DNA of 51,806 nt from a bacterium (lineage in GTDB: Bacteria > Hinthialibacterota > Hinthialibacteria > Hinthialibacterales > Hinthialibacteraceae), in assembly GCA_016125385.1 (NCBI GenBank), contig WGLV01000028.1:1-51806 (forward strand), written 5' to 3'. A program made the position numbers and the translations under genes. The notes under the pieces were generated by a model that saw only the letters and a list, made by a program, of their open reading frames with translations, ran no database searches and was not told where the DNA came from. Shown piece after piece: positions 33,794 through 43,390 of the stretch; the stretch's first letter is position 1, and each line of letters opens with the position of its first letter.

Positions 33794-35101
33794 ATGGCAG
33801 TGATGAGCGATTATTCCATCGGACAGACGGCGGTGCTGATTCTGGGCGGCGGTCAGGGAACCCGCCTGTATCCGCTGACCAAGTCGCGGTCGAAACCGGC
33901 GGTTCCCGTGGCGGGAAAATACCGCCTGATCGACATTTCAATCAGCAACTGCCTCCATTCGCGGCTCGACCGGCTCTATATTCTGACCCAGTTCAACTCC
34001 GATTCGCTTCACCGTCACATCGCCCAGACGTACCGCTTCGATATGTTCTCCAAGGGGTTCATCCAGATTCTGGCGGCGCAACAGACCCCCAAAAACCGCC
34101 ACTGGTATCAGGGAACCGCCGACGCCGTGCGCCAGTCGCTCGAGCGCCTTCACCAGCGCCAGCCTGAAAACGTTCTGATTCTCTCCGGCGACCACCTCTA
34201 CCGCATGGATTACCGCAACCTGTTGCGCGTGCATACCGAAACCAACGCCGACGTGACCATCTCGGTCTTCCCCGTCGACCGTCCGCGCTGCAAGGATTTC
34301 GGCATCATGAAGATCAACGACAAGGAAGAGATCGTCAACTTCGTCGAGAAGCCTTCCACGCCCGAAGAGATCGAACCGCTGCGCGTTCCGGGCGAGACCT
34401 TTCAGAAATACAAGATCGAACCGAAAGGCCGCGAGTTCATCGCCTCAATGGGCATCTACGCTTTCAAGACGCGCACCCTGTTTGAAGCGCTGAGCGAGCA
34501 CGACGGTTCAGACTTCGGCAAAAACATCATCCCGGCGATGATCAAAAACAAGAACGTCCACGCCTATTTCTTCGACGGCTATTGGGAAGACATCGGAACC
34601 ATCGCCTCGTTTTATGAGGCCAGCTTGTCGCTGACGCGTCCGGTGCCCGATTTTAATTTTTATGACGAAGACTTCATGATACACACCCGCCCGCGCTTTC
34701 TGCCCGGCGCCAAGATCAACGACGCTCAGGTGCGCTCGGCGATCATCTGCGACGGCGCCATCATCTCGGCGGGCGCCACCGTCGAGCGCACCATCGTGGG
34801 GCTGCGCGGCGTTATTGGCGAGGGCGCATACGTCGCCGACACGGTGTATATGGGCGCCGACTATTACGACGGCCCCAACAACGCCTTCGAAGACGTCCCG
34901 ACGGGAGCGCCTCCGCTGGGCATCGGCGCGGGGACGATCATCAAGGGCGCGATCGTCGACAAAAACGCGCGCATCGGCCGCAACTGCCGAATCTCAAACG
35001 AAGGCAAGTCGGGCGACGTCGACCAGACCAATTTCTCGGTTCGCGACGGCATTGTGGTGATTCCCCGCAGCGCGGTGATTCCCGACGGCACGGTCATCTA
35101 G
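33794..35101 (+). CDS. glgC: Glucose-1-phosphate adenylyltransferase
   Basis: A 435-residue enzyme that makes ADP-glucose for glycogen. The ATG at 33794 follows AGGGGG; a longer frame from 33695 lies inside the leader. Motifs: LILGGGQGTRLYPLT (nucleotide loop), SKPAVPVAGKYRLIDISISNCLHS, the YQGTADAVRQSL stretch, and LSGDHLYRMDY with the catalytic Asp. The C-terminal part is a left-handed beta-helix (IISAGATVERTIVGLRGVIGEGAYV), the allosteric domain. The sequence resembles the plant/cyanobacterial branch. It is convergent with acs, with a palindromic repeat in between. Confidence 0.96.
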   Translation: MAVMSDYSIGQTAVLILGGGQGTRLYPLTKSRSKPAVPVAGKYRLIDISISNCLHSRLDRLYILTQFNSDSLHRHIAQTYRFDMFSKGFIQILAAQQTPKNRHWYQGTADAVRQSLERLHQRQPENVLILSGDHLYRMDYRNLLRVHTETNADVTISVFPVDRPRCKDFGIMKINDKEEIVNFVEKPSTPEEIEPLRVPGETFQKYKIEPKGREFIASMGIYAFKTRTLFEALSEHDGSDFGKNIIPAMIKNKNVHAYFFDGYWEDIGTIASFYEASLSLTRPVPDFNFYDEDFMIHTRPRFLPGAKINDAQVRSAIICDGAIISAGATVERTIVGLRGVIGEGAYVADTVYMGADYYDGPNNAFEDVPTGAPPLGIGAGTIIKGAIVDKNARIGRNCRISNEGKSGDVDQTNFSVRDGIVVIPRSAVIPDGTVI

Positions 35102-35234
35102 GTAAAAGAAGATGCGGCGGAAGACCGCCGGCTCTAGTTGGTTGCTGGGGCGAATTTACGTAGATGCGAAAAAAAATTGGATGATGATGAAAAACGGGCG
35201 GCGTTAAAACAAATCATAAAACGATATGACGAAC

Positions 35235-35263
35235 GCAGGGGCGGGTTTGAAACCCGCCCCTGC
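35235..35263. repeat. Dispersed palindrome, GGGGCGGGTTT family, copy A
   Basis: A perfect 29-bp palindrome: 14-bp arms GCAGGGGCGGGTTT and AAACCCGCCCCTGC around one G. It lies between convergent glgC and acs and may end both transcripts. Related copies are at 42058, 50484 and 51731. Confidence 0.85.
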
Positions 35264-35304
35264 CATTTTATGGCATCGATGTCTGAAAATCGGGGCGAAA
35301 TCGG

Positions 35305-37263
35305 TTACGCGCCGACCTCTTCTTCATAGCGCCTCTGCAAGCGCTGAACCACCGAGGCGTCGGCCAGCGTGGTTGTATCGCCCAACGCGCGGCCCTCGGC
35401 GATGTCGCGCAGCAGGCGGCGCATGATTTTGCCGCTGCGGGTCTTGGGCAGATCGGCGGAGAAGATGATCTTCTCGGGTTTGGCGATGGGGCCGATCTTC
35501 TGGGTGACGTGATCTTTCAGCGTTTTTTCCAGCGCGCCGCCCATTTCGTAGCCGTCTTTGATGGTGACGAACGCCGCCACCGCCTGGCCTTTCAGCTCGT
35601 GATTGATGCCGATGACCGCCGACTCGGCCACCGAGGGGTGATCGACCAGCGCGCTCTCGACCTCCATCGTCGAGATGCGGTGACCGGAGACGTTGATCAC
35701 GTCGTCGACGCGGCCCAGCACCCAGAAATAGCCGTCTTCATCGCGCTTGGCGCCGTCGCCGGCGAAATAAATGTTTTCGTACTTATTCCAGTATTGTTCC
35801 TTGAATCGTTCGGGGTCGCCCCAGATGCCGCGCAGCATGCTGGGCCAGGGCTCTTTCAGGACGAGGTAGCCGCCGCCGACCGGCACGCTTTCGCCCTGTT
35901 CATCGAAGATATCCGCCGAAACGCCGGGAAACGGCGTGGTCGCCGACCCCGGGGTTGTGCTGGTGACGCCGGGCAGAGGGGTGATCATGATCGCGCCGGT
36001 TTCGGTCTGCCACCAGGTGTCGACGATGGGGCAGCGCCCGCCGCCGATGACCTGGTGATACCACATCCACGCCTCGGGGTTGATCGGCTCGCCGACGCTT
36101 CCCAGCAGCCGCAGGGTGGAGAGATCGTGCTTTTGAGGCCACTGGTCGCCCCATTTCATAAAGGCGCGAATGGCGGTCGGCGCGGTATAGAACAGAGAGA
36201 CGCCGTATTTTTCAACGATCTCCCAGAAGCGGTCGCGGTCGGGCCAGTCGGGCGCGCCCTCGTACATGATCTGGGTGGCGCCGTTGGCCATGGGGCCGTA
36301 GACGATATAGCTATGGCCGGTAACCCAGCCGATGTCGGCGGTACACCAGAAGACGTCTTCGGGCTTCATATCGAAAACGTATTTCGTCGTGGCGAGTACG
36401 CCGGTCATGTAACCGCCGGTGGTGTGCATGATCCCCTTGGGCTTGCCGGTGGTTCCGGAGGTATAGAGCAGATAGAGCAGGTCTTCCGAATCCATCGGTT
36501 CGGGTTCGCAATAAGGCTCGGCCTGCTGCATGAGGCGGTGATACCAGTGGTCGCGGCCTTCTTTGACATGCAGGGGAAAATCACCGCGTTTGACGATAAT
36601 GACGGTTTCGACGCCGGGGCATTCGCGTAGGGCGATGTCGGCGTCATGTTTGAGCGGCAACAGGTTGCCGCGCCGGTATCCGCCGTCGGCGGTGATGAGC
36701 ACCTTCGAATCGGCGTCGTGGATGCGGTCTTTGAGCGCGTCGGGGCTGAAGCCGCCGAACACCACCGAGTGAGGCGCGCCGATGCGGGCGCAAGCCAGTA
36801 CGCCGATGGCCAGTTCGGGAATCATGGGCATGTAAAACGTCACGCGGTCGCCTTTTTTCACGCCCAGTTTTTTCAGGCAATTGGCGAATTTGTTGACCTC
36901 GCGGTACATATCCCAATAGGTCAGGGTTCGTTGTTCGCCGGGTTCGCCTTCCCAGATGATGGCGGCCTTGTTGCGCAGGCCGTTCTTAATGTGGCGATCG
37001 AGGCAGTTATAACTGGCATTGAGTTTTCCGCCGGTAAACCACTTGGCGAAGGGCGGATTCCATTCGAGCGTTTTGTCCCACTTCTGAAACCAGTCGAGAC
37101 CTTCCGCCATTTTCTCCCAGAAGGCGAGGCGGTCTTTGGCCGCAAGATCGTAAAGGCTTTGGTCGTTGACGAGGGCTTTGTCCTGAAAATCTTTTGGAGG
37201 GTCGAAATGGCGTTTTTCTTCAAGCAACGCGGAAATTGTGGCGGAGAGGTTATCATTCGACAT
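35305..37263 (-). CDS. acs: Acetyl-CoA synthetase (AMP-forming)
   Basis: A 652-residue enzyme activating acetate to acetyl-CoA. ATG 37263 is chosen because GAGGAG lies 11 nt upstream; a longer frame runs to 37314. Family marks are [20 protein letters not shown], the P-loop [66 protein letters not shown], and the C-terminal [13 protein letters not shown], whose Lys is the usual regulatory acetylation site. All parts are intact. Monocistronic, divergent from the PPIase gene. Confidence 0.97.
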   Translation of the reverse strand: MSNDNLSATISALLEEKRHFDPPKDFQDKALVNDQSLYDLAAKDRLAFWEKMAEGLDWFQKWDKTLEWNPPFAKWFTGGKLNASYNCLDRHIKNGLRNKAAIIWEGEPGEQRTLTYWDMYREVNKFANCLKKLGVKKGDRVTFYMPMIPELAIGVLACARIGAPHSVVFGGFSPDALKDRIHDADSKVLITADGGYRRGNLLPLKHDADIALRECPGVETVIIVKRGDFPLHVKEGRDHWYHRLMQQAEPYCEPEPMDSEDLLYLLYTSGTTGKPKGIMHTTGGYMTGVLATTKYVFDMKPEDVFWCTADIGWVTGHSYIVYGPMANGATQIMYEGAPDWPDRDRFWEIVEKYGVSLFYTAPTAIRAFMKWGDQWPQKHDLSTLRLLGSVGEPINPEAWMWYHQVIGGGRCPIVDTWWQTETGAIMITPLPGVTSTTPGSATTPFPGVSADIFDEQGESVPVGGGYLVLKEPWPSMLRGIWGDPERFKEQYWNKYENIYFAGDGAKRDEDGYFWVLGRVDDVINVSGHRISTMEVESALVDHPSVAESAVIGINHELKGQAVAAFVTIKDGYEMGGALEKTLKDHVTQKIGPIAKPEKIIFSADLPKTRSGKIMRRLLRDIAEGRALGDTTTLADASVVQRLQRRYEEEVGA

Positions 37264-37551
37264 GACTCGATTACTCCTCAAACATGATTGGTCAAAATCC
37301 TCCCATGGGTGCATGAATTCTCTGTTGGTAAGGGGCTATATAGTAGCGCAACATCCGCAGGTTTATATAGGCTCCGTTACAAATGGCTTTGCGCCCCCGT
37401 TTTCTAACCCTGCCGAACGCGGTTCGTCCTTCAACGAAATTTACATCATTCTACGATCGCGCGCCGGTGAACCCCGATCAATATTCCATCCCAACCCGCT
37501 TGGTGTACAATACGGCGTTTGTGGATGGACGAAATAATATGGAGGCGTAAC

Positions 37552-39411
37552 ATGACGATTGTTCGATTGTTTTCTTATATTGCGATTTGGGCGGCTCTTT
37601 CCGTCCCGGCCGGCTTGAGCGCATTCGCGCAGGATCAGGCCGCCAGCCAGACCGGCGAAGCCACCGCGGAGGCGCAGCCCGCTGAACTGATTCCACTCAC
37701 CACGCCGTTCGCGAAATGCGGCGGCGATCAGATCGATCTTGGCTTTTTTCTGTATTACGCGCGCGAAGATCTGCGCTTCATCTTTCAGGCCGAGGGCGAG
37801 CAGATCGACAAAAACATGCGGGATACGCTTGAAAAAGTGTTTTTCGAGCGCCGACTCTACCAACAGGCGATGGATTCAGGCTTTGAGAAAGACCCCGTCT
37901 ATATCAGCCGCAACAAGCTGATGGAATCGGACTATCTCTCGCGGCTCTACACCTATCACCACTTCACGCAGAACTGGGAGCCCACGGAAGAACGCCTGCA
38001 GGCGATGTACGACGAACAGAAAGAAAAATATCATCAGCCGTTGCAGTTTTCGTTCAAACACATCTTCTTCCGCACCATCGACCTGCCCGAGGATCAACAG
38101 AAAAGCAACGAGGCTGAATCGCGCAAGGCGTTGGCGCTGATCCGCTCGGGTTCGAGTTTTGAAGAAGTCGCCGAATCGTATTCCGATTCCGAGCGTAAGG
38201 GCGACGTGATCGGCCCGCTCAAGTCGCGCAAAGACGACCCCGACAAAGCGATCAACCCCGTGCTGGAAGACGCTCTGCTGGCGATGAAGCCGGGCGAAGT
38301 CAGCGACGTCATCAAAACAAAATACGGTTTCGAGATTCTCAAACTCGAAACACTCGATCCCGAACACTACAAGCCCATCGAGGCCGTGAAACCCGACCTC
38401 AAGAGCGAAATGCGCCGCACCGATTTTGAACAGTGGCAAAAAGACGTGGTGAACGAACACTGGGATGAAGCGGTGAAAGATTTTAACTCCGACCTGCTGT
38501 TCGATTCAAACGCCGACAAGAGCGCCGTCATCGCCGAAGTCTACGGCGTACCCATCACGCGCGAAGATTACCTCTTCGCCGTCCGCCCGCCCCGCAAGGA
38601 AGAGAATGAAACCGACGAAGCGTTTCATCAACGCATCATCGATGAGTTCAAGACCGGGCTGCTGCGCCAGATTCTCACCGCCGAGATCGCCCGCAAGGAA
38701 GGGTACGAGCAGATTCCCGCGTACCGCATGCTGACCGAAATTCAACGCATTCACAGCGTTCAGCAGGAATGGTTTAACCGCAAGGCGAAGGAATACGCCG
38801 ACGCCAACAAACCGACCGAAGAAGAGAAGAAGGCGTTTTACGATGAGAACAAGGCGCTGTTCAGGCTGCCGCAGAAGATTCACCTGCTGGTGATGGAATT
38901 CGACATGCCCGAGCATGACAAAGAATCGAAATACGATACCTACAAAGCGCAGACCATCGCACAAAACCGCGCCGAAGCCGCGCTCAAACGGGTGAAGGTT
39001 GGTGAAGACTTCGGCGCCGTCGCCAAAGAGGTCTCCAGCCATGAATCCGCCCAAAACGGCGGTGACGTGGGTATGATCAATAACGAATCGAGCGTGGTTC
39101 CGCCGTCGGTGATCTCAACCGCCATGCGGCTTGAAGACGGCAAGCTGTGTGAAGAGCCCATCAAGAGCGGCGACTCGTACTTCATCTTCCAGATGCTGGG
39201 CAAGGGCGAGATCGAATACCGCCCCTACGACGACCAGGCGACTCAGGATCAATTAAGCCGCCGTCTCGAACAGAACGCCCAGCAACAGTTTTACAAAGAC
39301 CTGAAGGCCAAATTGCTGGACGGCGACACGGTTGAGATTCTGTACAAGGACTACGCCAATCTTCAGCCAGCGCGCGTCGCGCCGCTTGATTACGACGTGC
39401 CCAAAAACTGA
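37552..39411 (+). CDS. Exported PpiC/SurA-like peptidyl-prolyl isomerase with two parvulin domains
   Basis: A 619-residue protein from ATG 37552 (GGAGG 6 nt upstream; a longer GTG frame is rejected). A signal peptide spans residues 1-27, ending AFAQ. A SurA-N-like helical part follows. The first parvulin domain spans about 165-285 (SFKHIFFRTIDL...FEEVAESYSDSERKGDVIGPL...YGFEILKL), the second about 440-550 (IHLLVMEFDMP...NGGDVGMINNESSVVPPSV...SYFIFQML). Charged linkers join the parts. It probably assists folding of exported or outer-membrane proteins. A TACAAT at 37506-37511 may be its -10. A strong terminator follows. Confidence 0.88.
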   Translation: MTIVRLFSYIAIWAALSVPAGLSAFAQDQAASQTGEATAEAQPAELIPLTTPFAKCGGDQIDLGFFLYYAREDLRFIFQAEGEQIDKNMRDTLEKVFFERRLYQQAMDSGFEKDPVYISRNKLMESDYLSRLYTYHHFTQNWEPTEERLQAMYDEQKEKYHQPLQFSFKHIFFRTIDLPEDQQKSNEAESRKALALIRSGSSFEEVAESYSDSERKGDVIGPLKSRKDDPDKAINPVLEDALLAMKPGEVSDVIKTKYGFEILKLETLDPEHYKPIEAVKPDLKSEMRRTDFEQWQKDVVNEHWDEAVKDFNSDLLFDSNADKSAVIAEVYGVPITREDYLFAVRPPRKEENETDEAFHQRIIDEFKTGLLRQILTAEIARKEGYEQIPAYRMLTEIQRIHSVQQEWFNRKAKEYADANKPTEEEKKAFYDENKALFRLPQKIHLLVMEFDMPEHDKESKYDTYKAQTIAQNRAEAALKRVKVGEDFGAVAKEVSSHESAQNGGDVGMINNESSVVPPSVISTAMRLEDGKLCEEPIKSGDSYFIFQMLGKGEIEYRPYDDQATQDQLSRRLEQNAQQQFYKDLKAKLLDGDTVEILYKDYANLQPARVAPLDYDVPKN

Positions 39412-39440
39412 TTCACGCTCATCACCATATCGCATCAATG

Positions 39441-39471
39441 AGGGACGGCTTTTCGCCGTCCCTTTTGTTTT
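39441..39471 (+). terminator. Rho-independent terminator after the PPIase gene
   Basis: Perfect 9-base arms AGGGACGGC and GCCGTCCCT around a 5-nt loop, then TTTGTTTTC. Confidence 0.93.
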
Positions 39472-39661
39472 CATACGAATATCTTCTAAAAATGAACGGA
39501 CATTACTAACCACACAAAACTATTTTTAATCTCGGCCCGGCGTCTCTTTCTCTCTCTGAAAACGTTGATAACCCATGTAATATGATCCATCGCTCCCACC
39601 AGTGGAGCGATCCTCGACGCTTATTCGTTCACCACTACGCCATGAGGAGACCAGAGCCGAT

Positions 39662-41911
39662 ATGTCCGCTGATTTACTCGCCAAAGCCGAAGCCGGCGTC
39701 AGCCGTTATCTCGATGATTACGAAAAGAAACTGCGTGAAGAATGCCCCGGCGAACTGCCGCCCTCGGCGCGCGGCAATCTCGAAAAAGCGCGCAACAACG
39801 TCATGCCCAACCTGAAGGCGTGGCTCGAAGACGAACACTGCGCCCGCTTTTCACCCCAAATTCCCGGAGGCATCCGCGACGCCATCGAGCAGGAGCGTTG
39901 GGACGAGATCATCGACGCCTTTTTGCAGGAGATCAGCTTCGGCACCGCCGGCATCCGCGGCCGCATGGCGTTCGACAAGGCCTCGATTCTGAAAATGAAA
40001 GACGAAGGCCCGGGCGCGCGCATTCTCAAGGGCCCGGCGACACTGAACGATAAAGTGTTGTTGCTCAAGTCGGTGGGCGTGGCGAAGTTCATGATCGATC
40101 GCGGCATGAACAAGATCGTGATCGGCTATGACAGCCGCGTAAACGGCCCCGGCTTTTCGCAACTGATCACCCAGTTGTTTCTCGCCTACGGTCTGACGGT
40201 GTATCTGTTCGATGAAGCCTGCCCCTATCCCGAGGTCACTTTCTCCGTCCCGAATCTGCGCGCCGACGTGGGCATTCTGATCTCGGCCAGCCACAACGAT
40301 TACCGCTATAACGGCTATAAGCTTTCCTGCGGCAACGGCTCGCAGTTCAGCCTCGAAGACCGCAAGACCATCGTCAACGATTACATCAACAAGGTCACCA
40401 GCGCCGACATTCAGCTGCAGCCGATCGAAGAAGCCGCGCCGGATCGATTCTGGTGGCTGGGCGGCTCAGCGCCGGTCGAGGGCGTCGATTATCACGGCCG
40501 TGAAGACAAACTGATCGATATGCACAGCCGCCACATCAACCACATGAAACAGTTTCTGGTCGATGAGGCGTTCGTCAAAAATCAGAAACACGCCGGCGCG
40601 CCGTTGCACATGGTGTACTGCGCGTTTCACGGCGCGGGGCGCAAGGCGGTGCCTCGCGTGCTCGGCGAAGTGGGCTTCCCCGAGATCCGCAAGGTGATGA
40701 AGCTCGACGCGCTCGACGGCATGTTCCCCTGCTTCAACAGCGAGCCCGGTCAGGAACAGCAGCCCGACCCCGGCGACCTGCGCGCCGCCGAGATCGCCAT
40801 GAACGCCTATCTCGCTGAAAACGCCGACGGCTTTGAATGGATGGACGTTTTGATCGGCACCGACCCCGACGCCGACCGCGTCGCGCCGGTGGTGAAGATC
40901 CCCGCCGCACAGCGCGAAGTCTTCGACGGCCGCGACTGGACGCTGATGCCCGCCGACGACGCCTGGGCGATCCTGATCTGGCATCGCCTGCAAAAACAGA
41001 TCGAAGAGCACGGTTCGGTCAAAAACGCGGACGAACTGTTCATTACCCTGTCGCACACCACCAGCGACGTACTCACGAAACTGGCGCTCAAACACGGCGT
41101 GGGCGTGATGAAAAGCTGGGTCGGCTTCGCCATGCTGGCGATGTGCGTCAACGAAGTCTGGCAGGGGAACCCGATTCCCAATCTGACAGACGGACGTCCC
41201 GACCCCAACGATCCACACTGCCACCCATTCATGCTTGAAACGCGCGACATGAAAACCGGCCAGCGCAAATTCAACCTCGCCAACATGGAGCAGAGCTGCG
41301 GCTTCTCTATTCTCGGGGGAACGCCGAAAGACGCGGTCTCGATGGGCGAGGGCGGCCACGTGCGCGACAAAGACGGCGTCTTCGCCGCCATGCTGCTCGC
41401 CGAGGCGGCCGCCTACGCCAAGTCGAAGGGGACCGATCTGTTCCGCCTGCTGGATGAGGAAATCTTTCTCGATCCCGACATCGGCTACTTTCTCAACTAC
41501 TACGAGCCCGATCCGCTCGACGGCGAATACGACGGCATCAAGGGCTACATCAAAAAGCGCGAAGTCATCGAGGCGATGCTGGCGCTGCATAAAGAATGCG
41601 AAAAAGGCGGCGTAACGCTCGCCGGGCTGCCGGTCAAGTCGACCGCGATTTACTGGACGGGCAAGTACGACGCCGCCAACTTCCCCGGTTTTCCCGATGA
41701 AGGCGTGCGCTTTTTCTTCGACGATGACCGCTGGAGTTACTTCACCTTCCGCCCGTCAGGCACGTCGAATGCGTTACGCTTTCACCTGCAATTGCACGAG
41801 CCCAACGTGACGCGTGACAATCTCGCCAGCGTCAAACTCGCGCTGAAAAAGAAGGCCTATGACGTGGTGAGCGAAATCCGCGAACGCGTCGGCGCCCTGC
41901 GCGAACGCTAA
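39662..41911 (+). CDS. Phosphoglucomutase/phosphomannomutase, unusually long
   Basis: A 749-residue alpha-D-phosphohexomutase. It has FGTAGIRGRM at 93-102, the phosphoserine loop ISASHNDYRYNGYK (Ser210), the metal loop G399-TDPDADR, and the sugar-phosphate loop FRPSGTSNALRFHLQ near the C-terminus. Usual family members have 450-600 residues. The extra length lies in an N-terminal extension (about 1-90) and in larger insertions, including the ~60 residues after the phosphoserine domain and around 430-560. It probably interconverts glucose-1- and glucose-6-phosphate, feeding glgC. ATG 39662 is preceded by GGAG at 12 nt, slightly far. Confidence 0.9.
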   Translation: MSADLLAKAEAGVSRYLDDYEKKLREECPGELPPSARGNLEKARNNVMPNLKAWLEDEHCARFSPQIPGGIRDAIEQERWDEIIDAFLQEISFGTAGIRGRMAFDKASILKMKDEGPGARILKGPATLNDKVLLLKSVGVAKFMIDRGMNKIVIGYDSRVNGPGFSQLITQLFLAYGLTVYLFDEACPYPEVTFSVPNLRADVGILISASHNDYRYNGYKLSCGNGSQFSLEDRKTIVNDYINKVTSADIQLQPIEEAAPDRFWWLGGSAPVEGVDYHGREDKLIDMHSRHINHMKQFLVDEAFVKNQKHAGAPLHMVYCAFHGAGRKAVPRVLGEVGFPEIRKVMKLDALDGMFPCFNSEPGQEQQPDPGDLRAAEIAMNAYLAENADGFEWMDVLIGTDPDADRVAPVVKIPAAQREVFDGRDWTLMPADDAWAILIWHRLQKQIEEHGSVKNADELFITLSHTTSDVLTKLALKHGVGVMKSWVGFAMLAMCVNEVWQGNPIPNLTDGRPDPNDPHCHPFMLETRDMKTGQRKFNLANMEQSCGFSILGGTPKDAVSMGEGGHVRDKDGVFAAMLLAEAAAYAKSKGTDLFRLLDEEIFLDPDIGYFLNYYEPDPLDGEYDGIKGYIKKREVIEAMLALHKECEKGGVTLAGLPVKSTAIYWTGKYDAANFPGFPDEGVRFFFDDDRWSYFTFRPSGTSNALRFHLQLHEPNVTRDNLASVKLALKKKAYDVVSEIRERVGALRER

Positions 41912-42057
41912 GCCAGTCGTGTTCGCCGCTCGTCTTCCGGGTTGCACGAACCACCGCACTCGATGGATGCAGACGAGCATGCGATCGAGACACGCATTCA
42001 GAAGGGGAATCGATCGATCTCGCTGGTGACGCTGGATCGTTATAATTGAGAACGAAT

Positions 42058-42088
42058 ACAGGGGACGGGTTTCAGATCCGTCCCCTGT
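42058..42088. repeat. Dispersed palindrome, copy B, at the end of the phosphohexomutase gene
   Basis: Eleven-base arms ACAGGGGACGG and CCGTCCCCTGT with GTTTCAGAT in the middle. It lies between two convergent genes and is followed by TTTGATTGAT, so it may act as terminator. Confidence 0.75.
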
Positions 42089-42112
42089 TTGATTGATATT
42101 GTCAGCCGCGTG

Positions 42113-42967
42113 TTAGAAAATTGAAAAGTGATTGACTTCAGAGGCTTCCTGCTCCATCGCCCAGGCGATGCAGTTATCGAGAAGCATCACGCCGTATTCA
42201 TTCAGCGCGGTCATGGTACGCAGGTCGGGATTTCCGCCGTCTTCGACTTCAGGCGTTTCATCTGAAAAACCGAGCCAAACCCAGCGCGCCGCGTTTTCAA
42301 GCGAGGAATTCTTTTCGACGGCCAACAGAAACGCCAGATTGGTTTCAACCCGGCTGTCTTCGCCGATCACCGCGCTGGGCAACTCGGCAAGAATCATCTC
42401 ATCGGGGGATGAACCCCGCGTGAAACAGGCGAACGTCACTTTGGCGGGTTCACTCGTCAGTGGATCGTTGATGGTAATATCGAAGGTTTCAGGCAGACCG
42501 CGCGTGATCGGGTGATTCGGATTCACGATATGGACCTGGCTGGCGTGACAACGCCCTGAGATGCCCGCGCTCTGCAACCCCATATCGTCGAGAATAAACG
42601 CCTCCATCGTCATCACCGGAATCGTAACCAGCCGGTAGTCGGCGGCTACCGTCCCTGAACTGATCGCTTCAACGATCAACGCCAGGTCGTTGTGGTCTTC
42701 GACGTCAAAGGGATCGTCGCTGTCTGAGTTATAGATGTTGACCACGTGACCGAGATCGTTTTCAAGATGGCGGACGAGCCAACCCAGCCCCGGTTCCTCG
42801 ATATCCATCGTTTCGATGACGAACTGCTTGTCATCAGGAATGTTGATCGGGTCTTCGCCTCCCAGAAAGACGTTTCGCGGGCAGATCATTCCAATGTTGG
42901 CGCACCAGACGTTGCTCATGGCCAACAGAAGAAAAGCGGCGGCATACCTCACTCGTTTTCCATTCAT
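42113..42967 (-). CDS. Secreted protein with a ThuA/GATase-like domain pattern
   Basis: A 284-residue protein from ATG 42967, preceded by ATGGAGGAGA; a longer frame to 43087 has no signal. The signal peptide is RVRYAAAFLLLAMSNVWCA. After it, a pattern of alternating strands and helices (KQFVIETM, LGWLVRHLENDLGHVVNIYNSD, DLALIVEAISSGTVAADYRLVTIPVMTMEAFILDDMG) resembles domains found in large secreted proteins of planctomycete-like bacteria and related to ThuA/GATase folds. No catalytic triad is evident. A TCCGGCG/CGCCGGA hairpin lies in the leader near 43010-43026. The function is unknown. Confidence 0.6.
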   Translation of the reverse strand: MNGKRVRYAAAFLLLAMSNVWCANIGMICPRNVFLGGEDPINIPDDKQFVIETMDIEEPGLGWLVRHLENDLGHVVNIYNSDSDDPFDVEDHNDLALIVEAISSGTVAADYRLVTIPVMTMEAFILDDMGLQSAGISGRCHASQVHIVNPNHPITRGLPETFDITINDPLTSEPAKVTFACFTRGSSPDEMILAELPSAVIGEDSRVETNLAFLLAVEKNSSLENAARWVWLGFSDETPEVEDGGNPDLRTMTALNEYGVMLLDNCIAWAMEQEASEVNHFSIF

Positions 42968-43330
42968 CTCAAATCTCCTCCATAAAAAAGAATGTGCGGC
43001 GCCACCCGTTCCGGCGAAACGCCGGACGATGCAACGCCGGTAGAATATTCTCCTCGAAGGCGTACAAGCCCTCGATGGGGAAATCAATCACGGTTCGAAG
43101 CGCGTATCCGTAGAGCGGGAAGTTGAATATCGCCAGTGGAAGGAAAAAGCGTCATCCCCAAAATAACATTAGCAAATCCATCTATCGAATGATTGCATAA
43201 CATACAGACTAAGTCAACATTAAAATCCGCAGTGGTTCACACCAAGGCTTTTTGTGTCGTAAGCAATGAAATATTAGCCAAATACATCAGAACTCGGATT
43301 ACCCCCCCCAATCTGAATGAGACAAAAAAA
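42968..43330. other. Intergenic region between the ThuA-like gene and the gcv terminator
   Basis: About 360 bp, AT-rich on the right, without a supportable gene. Besides the 7-bp-arm hairpin at 43010-43026 I see nothing recognisable. A plus-strand frame of 65 codons runs through the terminator and lacks a ribosome binding site. Confidence 0.5.
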
Positions 43331-43357
43331 CTCCCTCTCTCGTCGCGAGAGAGGGAG
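43331..43357. terminator. Terminator of the gcv operon (bidirectional)
   Basis: Perfect 12-base arms CTCCCTCTCTCG and CGAGAGAGGGAG around TCG. On the minus strand TTTTTTTG follows (end of gcv); on the plus strand CTTATTTTTTTT follows. Confidence 0.95.
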
Positions 43358-43390
43358 CTTATTTTTTTTGAAATGAACCGCCGAGTTTGA

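Noticed and set aside
35102-35160. Further copy of the 58-bp repeat after glgC
   Set aside because: GGTTGCTGGGGCGAATTTACG resembles part of the unit, but the match is too short and does not touch the stop codon.
35509-36630. Plus-strand frame of 373 codons opposite acs
   Set aside because: Antisense of a fully intact acetyl-CoA synthetase; composition typical of a shadow.
40466-41590. Minus-strand frame of 374 codons inside the phosphohexomutase gene
   Set aside because: Shadow of a gene with all active-site loops; His/Val-rich composition without ribosome binding site.
43193-43390. Small plus-strand gene of 65 codons
   Set aside because: It runs through the perfect bidirectional terminator at 43331-43357 and has no ribosome binding site.
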